Positions 36,115-45,629 of a stretch of 64,000 nt of DNA are shown here, one piece after another (within the stretch, counting starts at the first letter, position 1; every line of letters starts with the position of its first letter). The notes beneath the pieces were generated by a model. That model did no database searches. It worked only from the letters and a program-made list of their open reading frames with translations, and was not told the DNA's origin. The stretch is from Candidatus Manganitrophus morganii (lineage in GTDB: Bacteria; Nitrospirota; Nitrospiria; SBBL01; Manganitrophaceae). Location: positions 1,860,001 to 1,924,000 of the forward strand of contig JAJHOH010000001.1 of assembly GCA_021651055.1 (NCBI GenBank), given 5' to 3'. Made by a program: the position numbers and the translations under genes.

Positions 36115-36552
36115 ATTCCTAAGGATTCAAAGAAAGTCCGCACAAAGAAACCGGTCTGGGATGCCAAGGCGAAAGCCCTTCTCATTGCGACGGCCGCCCA
36201 AACGAAGCACGCTGAGGAAATTACCGTTTACCAAGTCGGCGACCTGACCTCCCTCGCCGACTTTTTTGTCATCTGCTCTGCGGAATCGGAGCCTCAGATT
36301 CGGGCCATCGTCGATGCGGTTCACGACTCTCTCGCTAAAAAGGGCTCGAAGGCGCTTGGGGTCGAAGGCCGCGAGGCGAGCCTTTGGGTTCTCGTCGATT
36401 ACAATGACGTGATCCTTCATATCTTTAAAAAGGAAGCGAGGGAGTTTTACAATCTCGACCGACTCTGGGGAGATGCCCCGCAACTTCCTTTCCCTTCTTC
36501 AGAGCTGGAAGAACCTCCAAGAAAAAAGAAAGAGCGAGGGAGGGTCAGATAG
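36115..36552 (+). CDS. rsfS: ribosomal silencing factor RsfS, predicted ATT start
   Basis: The 145-residue frame encodes a clear RsfS/Iojap domain: LTSLADFFVICSAESEPQIR, KALGVEGREASLWVLVDYND, VILHIFKKEAREFYNLDRLW. It binds uL14 and blocks subunit joining in starvation. The frame has no ATG, GTG or TTG between its upstream stop (36091) and the domain. ATT at 36115 has AGAGG exactly 6 bases upstream and yields a basic N-terminus of normal length, so I call ATT as start. Position between nadD and the next gene, 3 bases apart, supports a real gene. Confidence 0.88.
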   Translation: MPKDSKKVRTKKPVWDAKAKALLIATAAQTKHAEEITVYQVGDLTSLADFFVICSAESEPQIRAIVDAVHDSLAKKGSKALGVEGREASLWVLVDYNDVILHIFKKEAREFYNLDRLWGDAPQLPFPSSELEEPPRKKKERGRVR

Positions 36553-36555
36553 TCC

Positions 36556-37923
36556 ATGCCTCTCTTAATTCTTATTTTCTTCGCCTTCATCGGGATTGTC
36601 GGTTATCTCGCCCAACTGAATCCGGAAAAGGTCACCTTTTTCATCACACGCGAGACCTCCTTTGAAATGCCGGTCACCGCGCTGATTCTCTTCTCCACCG
36701 CCTTCGGCGGCCTCCTGGTCATCCTCTCCGCCGGCATCCGCGAAACCAGAAACCTTTTTCTCAACTGGAAATACACCCGGCTGCAAAAGAAAGAAGCCCA
36801 GATCGAGACCTACTATACCGAGGCGGTCAACGCCTTTCTCGGGAAGCGGTATCGGGACGCCACCCTCCTTTTCCAGAAGGTGTTGGCGCTGAACCCGAAT
36901 CATGTCAGCACCCTCCTGCGGCTCGGAAAAATCCAGCGAATTGAGAAGAATTTCAATGAGGCGATTCGGCTCCATCGGAAGGCACGGAGTCTCGACGAGC
37001 AAAACATCGAGGTCCTCCTCGCCCTCTCGCGCGATCTCGAAGAGGCGCAGCGATTCGAGGAAGCGATTCAGCATTTGAAGGAAATTCTGCACCTCGATGA
37101 AACCAACGTCGCGGCGCTCACCCGTCTTCGAGACCTCCATATTCGGCTTCAGCATTGGGAAGAGGCCCATCCGATCCAAGAGAAGATCCTGAAGCTGCCG
37201 CTCTCCTCCGAGGCAAGCCAAAAAGAGCGGGTCATTTTCCTCGGAATCAAATACGAAATCGGGCGGCTCTTCCTGCAGCGGGACCAGAAAGAAATCGCCC
37301 GGCGCTACTTCAAAGGGGCCATCAAACTTGAAAAGGGATTTTTGCCGGCCTACATCGGCATCGGCGAGGTCCATCTGAAAGAAGGAAAAACGGAACTCGC
37401 CGCGGCCCTGCTCGAAAAAGCCTATGAGATGACGGACCATCTCATCTTGCTTCATCGCCTGGAAGATCTCTATCTCGAGATGGGGGAGCCGGAGAAGATT
37501 CTGCAGGTCTACCGGAAGGCGATCAATAAAGACCGCCACAACACGGTTCTCAAATTTTATCTCGGAAAGCTCTACTACCGTCTTGAAATGATCGATGACG
37601 CCTTCGAGACCTTGGCCGAGATCGACGCCCATGTCGAATATTTCCCCGATCTACACAAGATTCTCGGAAACATTTACATGCGGCGGGGAGAGCCCGAGTC
37701 GGCCGTGGAAGCGTTCAAAAAAGGTCTCAAGCTGAAGAAACGGGTCTTGGTCCCCTACTACTGCGCCCAATGCGACTATCACACCATCGAATGGTCGGGG
37801 CGATGCCACCGGTGTGGCCGGTGGAATACCTATCAGGCCAATCCAATCCTGGTCGACAAAGCCCACAAGAAAGCCCTCACCGAAACCCCCTATTCCACCC
37901 CACATCCCCGGGAGATCATCTAA
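36556..37923 (+). CDS. LapA-LapB-like fusion: DUF1049 membrane domain, TPRs and zinc ribbon
   Basis: The 455-residue protein begins with two membrane helices around a short loop (ILIFFAFIGIVGYLAQLNPE, then TALILFSTAFGGLLVI) typical of LapA/DUF1049. TPR repeats follow (about residues 85-400) and a C-terminal rubredoxin-like zinc site CAQC...CHRC. In E. coli LapA and LapB are separate neighbours; LapB recruits FtsH to degrade LpxC and thereby controls LPS synthesis. Here both parts are in one frame. Implication: an LPS outer membrane with LpxC control. ATG 3 bases after rsfS; GGAGG further upstream. Confidence 0.82.
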   Translation: MPLLILIFFAFIGIVGYLAQLNPEKVTFFITRETSFEMPVTALILFSTAFGGLLVILSAGIRETRNLFLNWKYTRLQKKEAQIETYYTEAVNAFLGKRYRDATLLFQKVLALNPNHVSTLLRLGKIQRIEKNFNEAIRLHRKARSLDEQNIEVLLALSRDLEEAQRFEEAIQHLKEILHLDETNVAALTRLRDLHIRLQHWEEAHPIQEKILKLPLSSEASQKERVIFLGIKYEIGRLFLQRDQKEIARRYFKGAIKLEKGFLPAYIGIGEVHLKEGKTELAAALLEKAYEMTDHLILLHRLEDLYLEMGEPEKILQVYRKAINKDRHNTVLKFYLGKLYYRLEMIDDAFETLAEIDAHVEYFPDLHKILGNIYMRRGEPESAVEAFKKGLKLKKRVLVPYYCAQCDYHTIEWSGRCHRCGRWNTYQANPILVDKAHKKALTETPYSTPHPREII

Positions 37924-39480
37924 ATGACGCAGAGACCGAAACCTGTCGTCCTGATCATCCTGGACGGCTGGGGAATCAATCCCCGGACCGATGCCAACGC
38001 CATCGCGCTGGTCGATCCCCCTTTTTACCGGTCACTCCTGGAGCATTATCCGAACACCTATATCGAGGCCTCCGGCGAGGCGGTGGGGCTCCCCGATCAG
38101 CAGATGGGGAATTCGGAGGTGGGACATCTGAACATCGGCGCGGGCCGGATCGTCTATCAAGATTTTACCCGGATCAATAAGGCGATCACCGAGGGAACCT
38201 TCTTCAACAACCCGGCCCTGAATGCGGGGCTCGATGCAGCCAAGAAGAGAAACAGCACCCTTCATTTAATGGGGCTGCTCTCCGATGGGGGGGTTCACAG
38301 CCATATCGACCATCTGATTGCTCTGCTGGAAATGGCCCGCAAGAAACAACTCCAATTAGTCCGAATTCATCCCTTCTTGGATGGGCGGGACACCCCGCCG
38401 CAGAGCGCGCTTCGCTATCTCGACCAGCTCGAGCAGGTCCTTCAGGAAAAACGTCCGGCGGGTGCCGATTGGAAGATCGCGACAGTGATCGGGCGCTATT
38501 ATGCGATGGATCGAGATAAGCGCTGGGATCGAACCGAGAAGGCCTATCGAGCGATCGTCGAAGGGAAAGGAATCGAGGAGATCTCTGCAAGAGTGGCCGT
38601 AGAGAAGAGCTACACTGCGCAGATCACCGACGAATTTGTAAAACCGGTTGTCCTCGTTGAGGAGGGAAAGCCGGTCGGAAAAGTCCTAGACGGGGACAGC
38701 GTCCTCTTCTTTAACTTCAGGGCCGACCGCGCCCGGCAGCTGACCCGCGCCATGACACAGAAAGAGTTCACCGGCTTTCCACGAGAGCTCTTCCCACAAC
38801 TCGCCGCGTTCGTCACGATGACCCGTTATGATGAGACCCTCGATCTGCCCGCCGCCTTCGGGCCGGTTTCGCTCGACCAGATCCTGGCGGAAGTGATCAG
38901 CCGGCGGGGGCTCCATCAGCTTCGGATCGCCGAAACCGAAAAATATGCCCATGTCACCTACTTCTTCAACGGCGGCCGTGAGGTCCCATTCGAAGGGGAA
39001 GAGCGGATCTTAATCCCCTCTCCCAAAGAGGTGGCGACGTATGATCAGAAACCGCAGATGAGCGCCTTTGAAGTGACCGATGAGGTGGTCCGCCAGATCG
39101 AGCGCGGCCGCTTCGACCTGATTGTGTTGAACTTCGCCAATCCCGATATGGTGGGGCATTCCGGCGTGTTGAAAGCGGCGATGCAAGCGGTCGAGGTGAT
39201 CGATCGATGCCTTGAACGAATCGTCGACAAAACCCTTGCGGCAGGGGGGACGGTTCTGATCACCGCCGATCACGGCAACTTGGAGCAGATGGTCGATTAC
39301 CAGACGGGGGAGCCGCATACCGCCCATACGACGCTGCCGGTCCCCTTTATTCTGGTCTCTCCGGAAAAGGTCCGGCTTCGGCCCGGCATCCACGCCGATA
39401 TCGCGCCGACCATTCTCGATCTGATGCAGATCCCGAAGCCTCCGCAGATGGACCACGACTCGTTGATCGTGAGGAGCTAA
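37924..39480 (+). CDS. gpmI: 2,3-bisphosphoglycerate-independent phosphoglycerate mutase
   Basis: The 518-residue Mn-dependent enzyme interconverts 3- and 2-phosphoglycerate. It shows metal-binding LIILDGWGIN, the catalytic Ser in MGNSEVGHLNIG and the C-terminal metal site ITADHGNLE plus HTTLPVPF. The ATG follows directly on the previous stop (no gap), implying translational coupling to the LapAB-like gene. Confidence 0.96.
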   Translation: MTQRPKPVVLIILDGWGINPRTDANAIALVDPPFYRSLLEHYPNTYIEASGEAVGLPDQQMGNSEVGHLNIGAGRIVYQDFTRINKAITEGTFFNNPALNAGLDAAKKRNSTLHLMGLLSDGGVHSHIDHLIALLEMARKKQLQLVRIHPFLDGRDTPPQSALRYLDQLEQVLQEKRPAGADWKIATVIGRYYAMDRDKRWDRTEKAYRAIVEGKGIEEISARVAVEKSYTAQITDEFVKPVVLVEEGKPVGKVLDGDSVLFFNFRADRARQLTRAMTQKEFTGFPRELFPQLAAFVTMTRYDETLDLPAAFGPVSLDQILAEVISRRGLHQLRIAETEKYAHVTYFFNGGREVPFEGEERILIPSPKEVATYDQKPQMSAFEVTDEVVRQIERGRFDLIVLNFANPDMVGHSGVLKAAMQAVEVIDRCLERIVDKTLAAGGTVLITADHGNLEQMVDYQTGEPHTAHTTLPVPFILVSPEKVRLRPGIHADIAPTILDLMQIPKPPQMDHDSLIVRS

Positions 39481-39509
39481 GCGGGGAAGCGAATGGACCT
39501 CAGGTGAAG

Positions 39510-39959
39510 TCAAAACCACCAGGGGGGCGGGCTTTCCTTCGATTTCAGATAACCCTGTAAGATATCCCTCCTTGCAACCACCCCCACCAGGGTGCCATTC
39601 TTATCGACGACCGGCACCCGGATCAGATGTTTCTCCTGAAGCAATTGAATGATCTCTTCCGATAGGGTCTCTTCGGTTACACAGATTGGGCTCACCGTCA
39701 TGATCTCTTCCGCCGTCACCTTTTCCAGCTCTTTTCCGCTTGTGATCGCCTTGAGCAGATCAAATTCGCTGATAATCCCGACCAATCTCTTTCCTTTATC
39801 GACAATCGGCACACTCCCGAATCCACCCATCGTGATTGCGGTCGCAAGCTTGTCTCCGGTTGCATTCTTCGGGTAATAATAAACATCGGTCTGCATGAAG
39901 TGGGCGGCCGACATCTTCTTGAAATCCTCTCCCCCCAGCATATAGTCGACGCGTCTCAT
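39510..39959 (-). CDS. CBS-domain pair protein
   Basis: The 149-residue tandem CBS module (GGFGSVPIVDKGKRLVGII and HLIRVPVVDKNGTLVGVVAR) has a short N-terminal leader. GGAGGG precedes the ATG by 8 bases. It is homologous to the CBS protein of the cyanate operon. A nucleotide-sensing role is family knowledge; target unknown. It is convergent with gpmI. Confidence 0.88.
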   Translation of the reverse strand: MRRVDYMLGGEDFKKMSAAHFMQTDVYYYPKNATGDKLATAITMGGFGSVPIVDKGKRLVGIISEFDLLKAITSGKELEKVTAEEIMTVSPICVTEETLSEEIIQLLQEKHLIRVPVVDKNGTLVGVVARRDILQGYLKSKESPPPWWF

Positions 39960-40047
39960 AACGGTCCCTCCGTGTGAACGATATTTATTGTATCAACTTA
40001 TCAGGTTGAATTGAAGCCCCCGATTCGATCAGGGAGCGGAAAGAAGC

Positions 40048-41004
40048 TTACTGGGGATCTTGATTGGATTCACGGACCGTGGCCGATTCCGCACAGTCTC
40101 TTCCGTTTTTTTTGGCTTTGTAGAGGGCATAATCGGCGCATTGCATCATCTGATCCATCTCCTTCAAGTCGGGGTCTGGCAGCGCTGCGATTCCGATGCT
40201 CAACGTAATTTTTTCCCCCTTTTTCATCTCTTTGAAGCGAAGCTGCTTGACATGTCTGAGGATCCGCCCCGCCGCCTTCACCGCCTCCTCTCCTTTCTGC
40301 TGGGAGAGAAGCACCGCGAATTCATCCCCTCCATACCGGGAAACCATATCAACCCCCCGGATCTGCGCCTGGATCGTCTGTGCCGTCTCCTTTAAAACCA
40401 GATCGCCGACATCATGGCCGTAAGTGTCATTGATTCTTTTGAAATGATCGACATCGATCATGAGGCAGGTAAATGGCGTCCCATAGCGGCGGTAGCGCTC
40501 GAACTCCTGGGCCAGCATCTCCTCGAACCGCCTTCGGTTGAAAAGACCGGTCACCGGATCGGTAATCGCCATCCGCTCGAATTTCCGCATCAGCTCCTCA
40601 TACTCCGTGTTCTTCTTCTCAAGCTGATCACGGAGGGTCTTCTCGCGGAGGACGGCGTCGATCCGCGCCTTCAGCTCCGAATCATCGCACGGTTTGGTGA
40701 CATAATCGTTCGCCCCGTCTTCCAGTCCGGCCACCCGCTCCTTGACATCGGTCCGGGCAGTCAAGATAATAATCGGGATCGATTGCGTCTCGGCATTCAA
40801 CTTTGCCCACCGGCAGACCTCCCGACCGGAGATATCGGGAAGCACCAAATCGAGGAGAATCAAATCGGGCCGCTCAAGTTTGATCAACTTCATCCCCTGC
40901 ATCCCATTTTCGGCGACCAGGACCTCATGGCCCTCTCTTTCAAGCAGAACCTTAGAGTGTTTGGCCTCAAACGGGCTATCGTCAACGACCAGGATCTTGG
41001 CCAT
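40048..41004 (-). CDS. PleD-like response regulator with GGDEF diguanylate cyclase
   Basis: The 318-residue protein has a receiver domain (phospho-acceptor Asp in LILLDLVLPDISG, Lys in TKPCDD), a short coiled linker (about residues 118-155) and a GGDEF domain with intact active site SRYGGDEFAVLL. It should make c-di-GMP when phosphorylated. The ATG at 41004 follows AGGAG by 6 bases; the longer frame is excluded. The tandem-PilZ protein at 56145-56759 is a candidate c-di-GMP receptor in the same window. Confidence 0.93.
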   Translation of the reverse strand: MAKILVVDDSPFEAKHSKVLLEREGHEVLVAENGMQGMKLIKLERPDLILLDLVLPDISGREVCRWAKLNAETQSIPIIILTARTDVKERVAGLEDGANDYVTKPCDDSELKARIDAVLREKTLRDQLEKKNTEYEELMRKFERMAITDPVTGLFNRRRFEEMLAQEFERYRRYGTPFTCLMIDVDHFKRINDTYGHDVGDLVLKETAQTIQAQIRGVDMVSRYGGDEFAVLLSQQKGEEAVKAAGRILRHVKQLRFKEMKKGEKITLSIGIAALPDPDLKEMDQMMQCADYALYKAKKNGRDCAESATVRESNQDPQ

Positions 41005-41318
41005 TCCTTGCTCCTCGCGACGGGAACTGAATCTGAACACGTATGTATGCCTTCCCCGCAGTCATTTGGGGGAGGCATACGAAGCGGCGGTGTCTTTTCT
41101 CTCGGGCCGACGCTCTCCCGAGGCTTGGCGGGAGCGTCAATCTGAGCCAAAGATACCACATCTCCTTGACCTGTCAAGAAAATGAGCCCCTCTAGGGCAA
41201 GCTCCGATGAGTGAGAAAGATCACAATCATTGACCTGTGAAATACAACCGGATTGCCCCATGGGGGGACTTCCAACTTCGACGGGGCTTCTGTATAATCA
41301 TCCCAGGAGTGAATCACC
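41005..41318. other. divergent intergenic region with strong hairpins
   Basis: It holds a hairpin GTATGCCTTCCCC / GGGGGAGGCATAC (41045-41080, 12 of 13 pairs), a second GACGCTC / GAGCGTC (41109-41138), and a perfect palindrome CTTGAC-CT-GTCAAG (41165-41178). On the minus strand the first two would form the 5' leader of the GGDEF gene; neither is followed by a U run, so they are not ordinary terminators. The rnr promoter lies at the right end. Confidence 0.6.
41270..41298 (+). promoter_or_regulatory. candidate promoter of rnr
   Basis: A perfect -10 TATAAT (41293-41298) is preceded at 17 bases by a weak -35 TTCCAA. The leader would be about 14 bases, just enough for the AGGAG before the rnr ATG. 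Confidence 0.55.
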
Positions 41319-43466
41319 ATGCGCATTGAAAAAGAAGCGGTTCTTCGAGAACTGGAGAAGAAATCCGACCACCCCATGCTCCTGAAGGAGCTGATGCGGG
41401 CCCTCAAAGTTCCGAAGGATGCGCGAAGAGAGATCAAGAAACTTCTCCGTAAAATGATCCAGGAGGGGGAGATCATCAAGACCCGCGGCAACCGCTACGG
41501 CCTGCCGCAGAAGATGAACCTGGTGATCGGCCGTTTGAAAGGGCACCGCGACGGATACGGGTTTGTTATCCCCGAAGCGGAGGGAGAACCCGACATTTTC
41601 ATCGCCGCCAAGAAAATGGAAGAGGCGATGCACGGCGACCGCGTCGTCGCCCGGATCGAAGCGACCAAGCCCGACGGGCGGCGGGAAGGAAGGGTCATTC
41701 GGGTTTTGGAGCGGGCCCGCAAACAGATTGTCGGCCGGTATGAAAAAGGACGAACGGTCGGATTCGTCATCCCCGCCGACAAACGAATCACCAGCGATCT
41801 CTATGTCACCCCCGAAAACAGCCTCTCGGCCGAACCCGGAGAAATCGTTCTCGCCGAGATTCTCTCCTACCCGACCAAAACCCGAAACCCCGAAGGAAAG
41901 ATCATCAAAGTACTGGGGAAGGCGGATGATCCCCGAATCGATACGATGATGGTCGTGGAGTCGTACGGCCTCCCGCGCGATTTTCCGCAGGAAGCGATGC
42001 AGGAGGCCGGCAAGATCAAAGAGTCGGTCACCGCCCAGATGCGCAGGGGGAGAGAAGACCTCCGGGATCTTCCGACCGTGACGATCGATGGAGAGAAGGC
42101 GCGCGATTTCGACGACGCCATCTCGATTGAGAAGACCCGAAAAGGCTATCTCCTCCGGGTCCACATTGCCGATGTCTCCCATTATGTTCCGCAAGGGTCG
42201 GCGCTCGATCGAGAAGCATACGAGCGGGCGACGTCGGTCTATTTCCCCGATGCCGTCATCCCGATGTTTCCGGAGAAGCTCTCCAACGGCATCTGCAGCC
42301 TCAATCCGAAAGAAGACCGGCTGGCGATGACGGCGGAGATGACCTTCGACGCCGACGGCCGGCGGGTCGGCTACAAGCTCTATAACAGCGTGATTCAAAG
42401 CGACGAGCGGATGACCTACACCGCCGTCCGGCAGATCCTGGTTGACCGCGACGAGAAGGTGCGGGAGCGGTATGCCGCGCTGCTTCCTCAATTCGAATTG
42501 ATGGAGCGGCTCGCGATGCAGCTTCGAAAGAACCGGCTGGAGCGGGGGAGCCTCGATTTCGATCTTCCCGAGCCTTCGATCGTCCTCAGCCTCACCGGGG
42601 AGACGATCGACATCATCCGAGAGGAACGGAATGTCGCCCATCAAATTATCGAAGAGTTTATGCTCGCCGCCAATGAGACGGTCGCTGAACATATGACCGC
42701 TTTAGAAGTTCCTTTTCTTTACCGGATTCACGACCCCCCGACGCCGACCCGGATTTTCGAATTTAATGAGCTGCTCAAATCGTTCGGCCTCGTCCTTCGC
42801 GATCTGGAAAAAATCCGCCCCAAGTCGCTCTCCGATGTCTTGGAAGTAGTGAAAGGGCGCCCGGAGGAGCGCCTCATCAACCAAATTCTCCTTCGCTCTC
42901 TGAAACAGGCGAAGTATTCCGCCGAGAATCACGGTCATTTCGGACTCGCTTCCGAGGAATATACCCACTTCACCTCGCCGATCCGGCGCTATCCCGATCT
43001 GGTGGTTCACCGTCTTTTAAAAAAGGCCCTCCATCAACGGATGTCGCAAGACGAGCAGGAAGAATGGGCCCGTCGCCTCCCTGAAATCGGCAAGCATACC
43101 TCGGAGCGGGAGCGGGCCTCTATGGAGGCGGAGCGGGAGGTGATTCAACGGAAGAAGGTCAAATTCATGTCGGACAAGGTCGGCGTAATCTACAGCGGCT
43201 TCATCTCCGGCGTCGCCGCCTACGGCCTCTTTGTCGAACTGGGCACCTATTTTGTCGAGGGATTGATTCACGTCAGCAATCTACACGACGATTATTACAT
43301 CTACGACGAGAAGCAGCACGCGCTGATCGGTGAGCATCATCGGCGCACCTTCCGGCTGGGTGACCCGATCCAAGTCCGCGTCGATCGGGTCGATCTGGAG
43401 AATTGGCAGATTGATTTCGGTTTGATGGAAGAGGAAAAACCACAGAGGAAGCGCCGATCGAGATAA
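41319..43466 (+). CDS. rnr: ribonuclease R
   Basis: The 715-residue 3'-5' exoribonuclease has an N-terminal winged helix (residues 1-60), cold-shock domains, the RNB catalytic domain (metal-binding Asp cluster in KARDFDDAISIE) and a C-terminal S1 domain (YSGFISGVAAYGLFVELGTY) with a basic tail. Domain order and length match RNase R rather than RNase II. AGGAG precedes the ATG. Confidence 0.95.
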   Translation: MRIEKEAVLRELEKKSDHPMLLKELMRALKVPKDARREIKKLLRKMIQEGEIIKTRGNRYGLPQKMNLVIGRLKGHRDGYGFVIPEAEGEPDIFIAAKKMEEAMHGDRVVARIEATKPDGRREGRVIRVLERARKQIVGRYEKGRTVGFVIPADKRITSDLYVTPENSLSAEPGEIVLAEILSYPTKTRNPEGKIIKVLGKADDPRIDTMMVVESYGLPRDFPQEAMQEAGKIKESVTAQMRRGREDLRDLPTVTIDGEKARDFDDAISIEKTRKGYLLRVHIADVSHYVPQGSALDREAYERATSVYFPDAVIPMFPEKLSNGICSLNPKEDRLAMTAEMTFDADGRRVGYKLYNSVIQSDERMTYTAVRQILVDRDEKVRERYAALLPQFELMERLAMQLRKNRLERGSLDFDLPEPSIVLSLTGETIDIIREERNVAHQIIEEFMLAANETVAEHMTALEVPFLYRIHDPPTPTRIFEFNELLKSFGLVLRDLEKIRPKSLSDVLEVVKGRPEERLINQILLRSLKQAKYSAENHGHFGLASEEYTHFTSPIRRYPDLVVHRLLKKALHQRMSQDEQEEWARRLPEIGKHTSERERASMEAEREVIQRKKVKFMSDKVGVIYSGFISGVAAYGLFVELGTYFVEGLIHVSNLHDDYYIYDEKQHALIGEHHRRTFRLGDPIQVRVDRVDLENWQIDFGLMEEEKPQRKRRSR

Positions 43467-43474
43467 CCCTCCTA

Positions 43475-43510
43475 GCTTGAACTTGACATCCACAAGCTTA
43501 TCAATATAAA
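43475..43510 (+). promoter_or_regulatory. promoter with overlapping inverted repeat, upstream of GHKL gene
   Basis: TTGACA (43483-43488), 16 bases, TATAAA (43505-43510). The inverted arms AGCTTG (43475-43480) and CAAGCT (43493-43498) flank the -35, an arrangement fit for a repressor. The leader to the ATG at 43645 would be about 130 bases. Confidence 0.6.
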
Positions 43511-43644
43511 ATCGCACCGTAACTAACCTGCTGCGATTGCCTCTCGATGCTAGGCGGGCATGGTGCCTGACCGGTATCACGTAGGCAAAACCGGCGAAGA
43601 GCTGAAGGCCTGGAATATCCGGGACCTAGGCAAAGGAGAATCCA

Positions 43645-45597
43645 ATGTCTACAACTTCCCCCGCTACAGATCTGCCTCGTATCGTTCCCCTCGGTCAAAA
43701 TCCAGTCAATCCTATGCAGGCACGTCAGTATGCAATGGAATCAAGCCCGGGGATATTGGCTGTCATTTTAGAGCTGACCGAAAACGCGAGAGATAATGCC
43801 ACTGAAATCACCCTTATTATCGACGTCGAGAAAAACCGCCTAGAAAAGGGGAGACACTACCTAGTACCCAAACGAATTATCTGCCAAGACAATGGCTCCG
43901 GATTAACACATGCCGAATTCCTTAACCGCTTTTGCGCCGCCTTTGCTGACTCTGAAAGTCACCACGAAACTGATCGCGCAGGACGTAATGGCGTTGGTAC
44001 CAAGACGTACCTTTCTATTGCAGGTAAGGTCTTGGTCACCACAACGACAGGACGACAGACAGAAGGTCTCGACGAGCACCGTGAAGTTCTCAAGGACCAG
44101 ATCCCAGCAGGCTTTAGTCTGCCACATGATGGTGAGCCTGATACTGTTTGGCGCAAATACGAGTTCAAGCTACATAATCGCAGTGCTATAACGGCGGAAT
44201 GGACAAAGGCCGATGCACATGAAATGGGTACTATCGTAGAATTAGTCGATCTTTTTCGCGGCGTTGAGATCTGCTATGAGACCTTGATCGAGCGGCTTTC
44301 GTACTGTCGAGAATGGCTCAGTCATGCAGCTCACCGTTTGACAGTATCTCTTACCGGAAACGCACCTGATTCCCTAAAGGGACGCCGCCTTGTGGTACGC
44401 CCCTGGGAACACCCTGTTAAGAATTGGCTCACACAAGCCCAGGGTCGATCGGATAAAATAATAACGATCTATGATCCGACAACCAAAGAATCTCAAGATG
44501 TTCTTCAACCAGAAGACCTCCCCGGCGTTCTTGAGATGGATTTTCGCGTAGTAGGCCGAGGCCCTAATGGGCAGATGCAAACCTTGGAACAACCAGCGCT
44601 TTTGCTAGAAATCGCTGGTGCCCTTCCCTACGCTCCCAATATAGAAGGGACACTCAGTAGTCGTACGTTGCCTCTTCTCACATTTGTCGGGCTTGAACAT
44701 GCCAGCTCCATCGGAGCCTTTTGCAATACGATATGCGGCTATGCTCGCATAAACACAATGCCTTTAAAAGAGGCTCTCCGCAACAATAAGACAACACTGG
44801 CATCTGGTCCCGGGACTGAATCTGTCGAAGCATTACGGCAGTATCTCGAAAATGTCTTGGGGCATCTACATCGGGCATGGTATAACGCAACAAGAACTTC
44901 GATCGATGAGGCGACATCCGATGCTCTCCGTGAGGCAGCGGAAGAGGTAAATTGTGCCTTAAAAGGAGTAAATAAATCTCCATTCAAAGATGGTGACATC
45001 CCAGGCGGTACGGGTAAAACAAAAAATGGCAAGCAGCACATGCCAACGAGGCGTCACCGATGGGAGTGCGGTGTATGCGGGAAACGATGGCTTGCCGATG
45101 CTGGCTTCACACCACGCGTATGCGCTCAGACGAGTGCCAGCAGTGGGCCGAGTGACGGTTGTGGCTCAAAAGAGATCAGTCTTTCTAAAAATCAGCCCCG
45201 TATTGCGGACTGTGACATCCGTATCGAGGAATTAGGCGATCCAAAACTTCCTGCAGTGTTCCAATTCGAGAAAGCCGCGGAAGAGGTCGATATGCCGATC
45301 GTCCGCGTGAACCTCAAAAGTCCCCGATATATTGAACTACGTGGGATAGGTCCTATGTCAGGACAGGCCCAGAAGAAACTCAAGCAGTATCTCGTGGATA
45401 TTTCTCTTGCAGCCATCGCGGAGTTTTATTCCAAAACGAAAGGCACTGACTTTATTGAAGAATGGGGCGAGCTATACTTTAATCGGATGTTGCGCTTGCA
45501 AGGTATAAAACAGTACCAATATCAACTTGATAAATTACTCGAATCGAGTTCAGCAAAAACGGAAGATAGAGCTCTAAATAAAGAAACTAAGATCTAA
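43645..45597 (+). CDS. GHKL (HSP90/MutL-like) ATPase with C-terminal zinc ribbon
   Basis: The 650-residue protein has a GHKL ATP-binding fold: N box ELTENARDNA (about 43-52), G1 box CQDNGSGLT and GRNGVGTKTYLSIAG (G2-like lid). A central transducer-like region follows, then a zinc ribbon (CGVCGKRWLADAGF with further Cys in RVCAQTS and DGCGS, about residues 475-515). It resembles MORC/MutL-type stand-alone ATPases seen in defence and modification loci; the specific function is unknown. GC is lower than the surroundings: 53% and 40% in two hand-counted 60-base lines, against 63% in rnr. AAAGGAG precedes the ATG. Confidence 0.75.
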   Translation: MSTTSPATDLPRIVPLGQNPVNPMQARQYAMESSPGILAVILELTENARDNATEITLIIDVEKNRLEKGRHYLVPKRIICQDNGSGLTHAEFLNRFCAAFADSESHHETDRAGRNGVGTKTYLSIAGKVLVTTTTGRQTEGLDEHREVLKDQIPAGFSLPHDGEPDTVWRKYEFKLHNRSAITAEWTKADAHEMGTIVELVDLFRGVEICYETLIERLSYCREWLSHAAHRLTVSLTGNAPDSLKGRRLVVRPWEHPVKNWLTQAQGRSDKIITIYDPTTKESQDVLQPEDLPGVLEMDFRVVGRGPNGQMQTLEQPALLLEIAGALPYAPNIEGTLSSRTLPLLTFVGLEHASSIGAFCNTICGYARINTMPLKEALRNNKTTLASGPGTESVEALRQYLENVLGHLHRAWYNATRTSIDEATSDALREAAEEVNCALKGVNKSPFKDGDIPGGTGKTKNGKQHMPTRRHRWECGVCGKRWLADAGFTPRVCAQTSASSGPSDGCGSKEISLSKNQPRIADCDIRIEELGDPKLPAVFQFEKAAEEVDMPIVRVNLKSPRYIELRGIGPMSGQAQKKLKQYLVDISLAAIAEFYSKTKGTDFIEEWGELYFNRMLRLQGIKQYQYQLDKLLESSSAKTEDRALNKETKI

Positions 45598-45629
45598 CGT
45601 TCTTGGATGGTGTAGTCGATTATTTGAAG

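Noticed and set aside
43560-43796. Open frame in the leader of the GHKL gene that could be a regulatory peptide
   Set aside because: No Shine-Dalgarno before its ATG, and most of it overlaps the GHKL gene in another frame.
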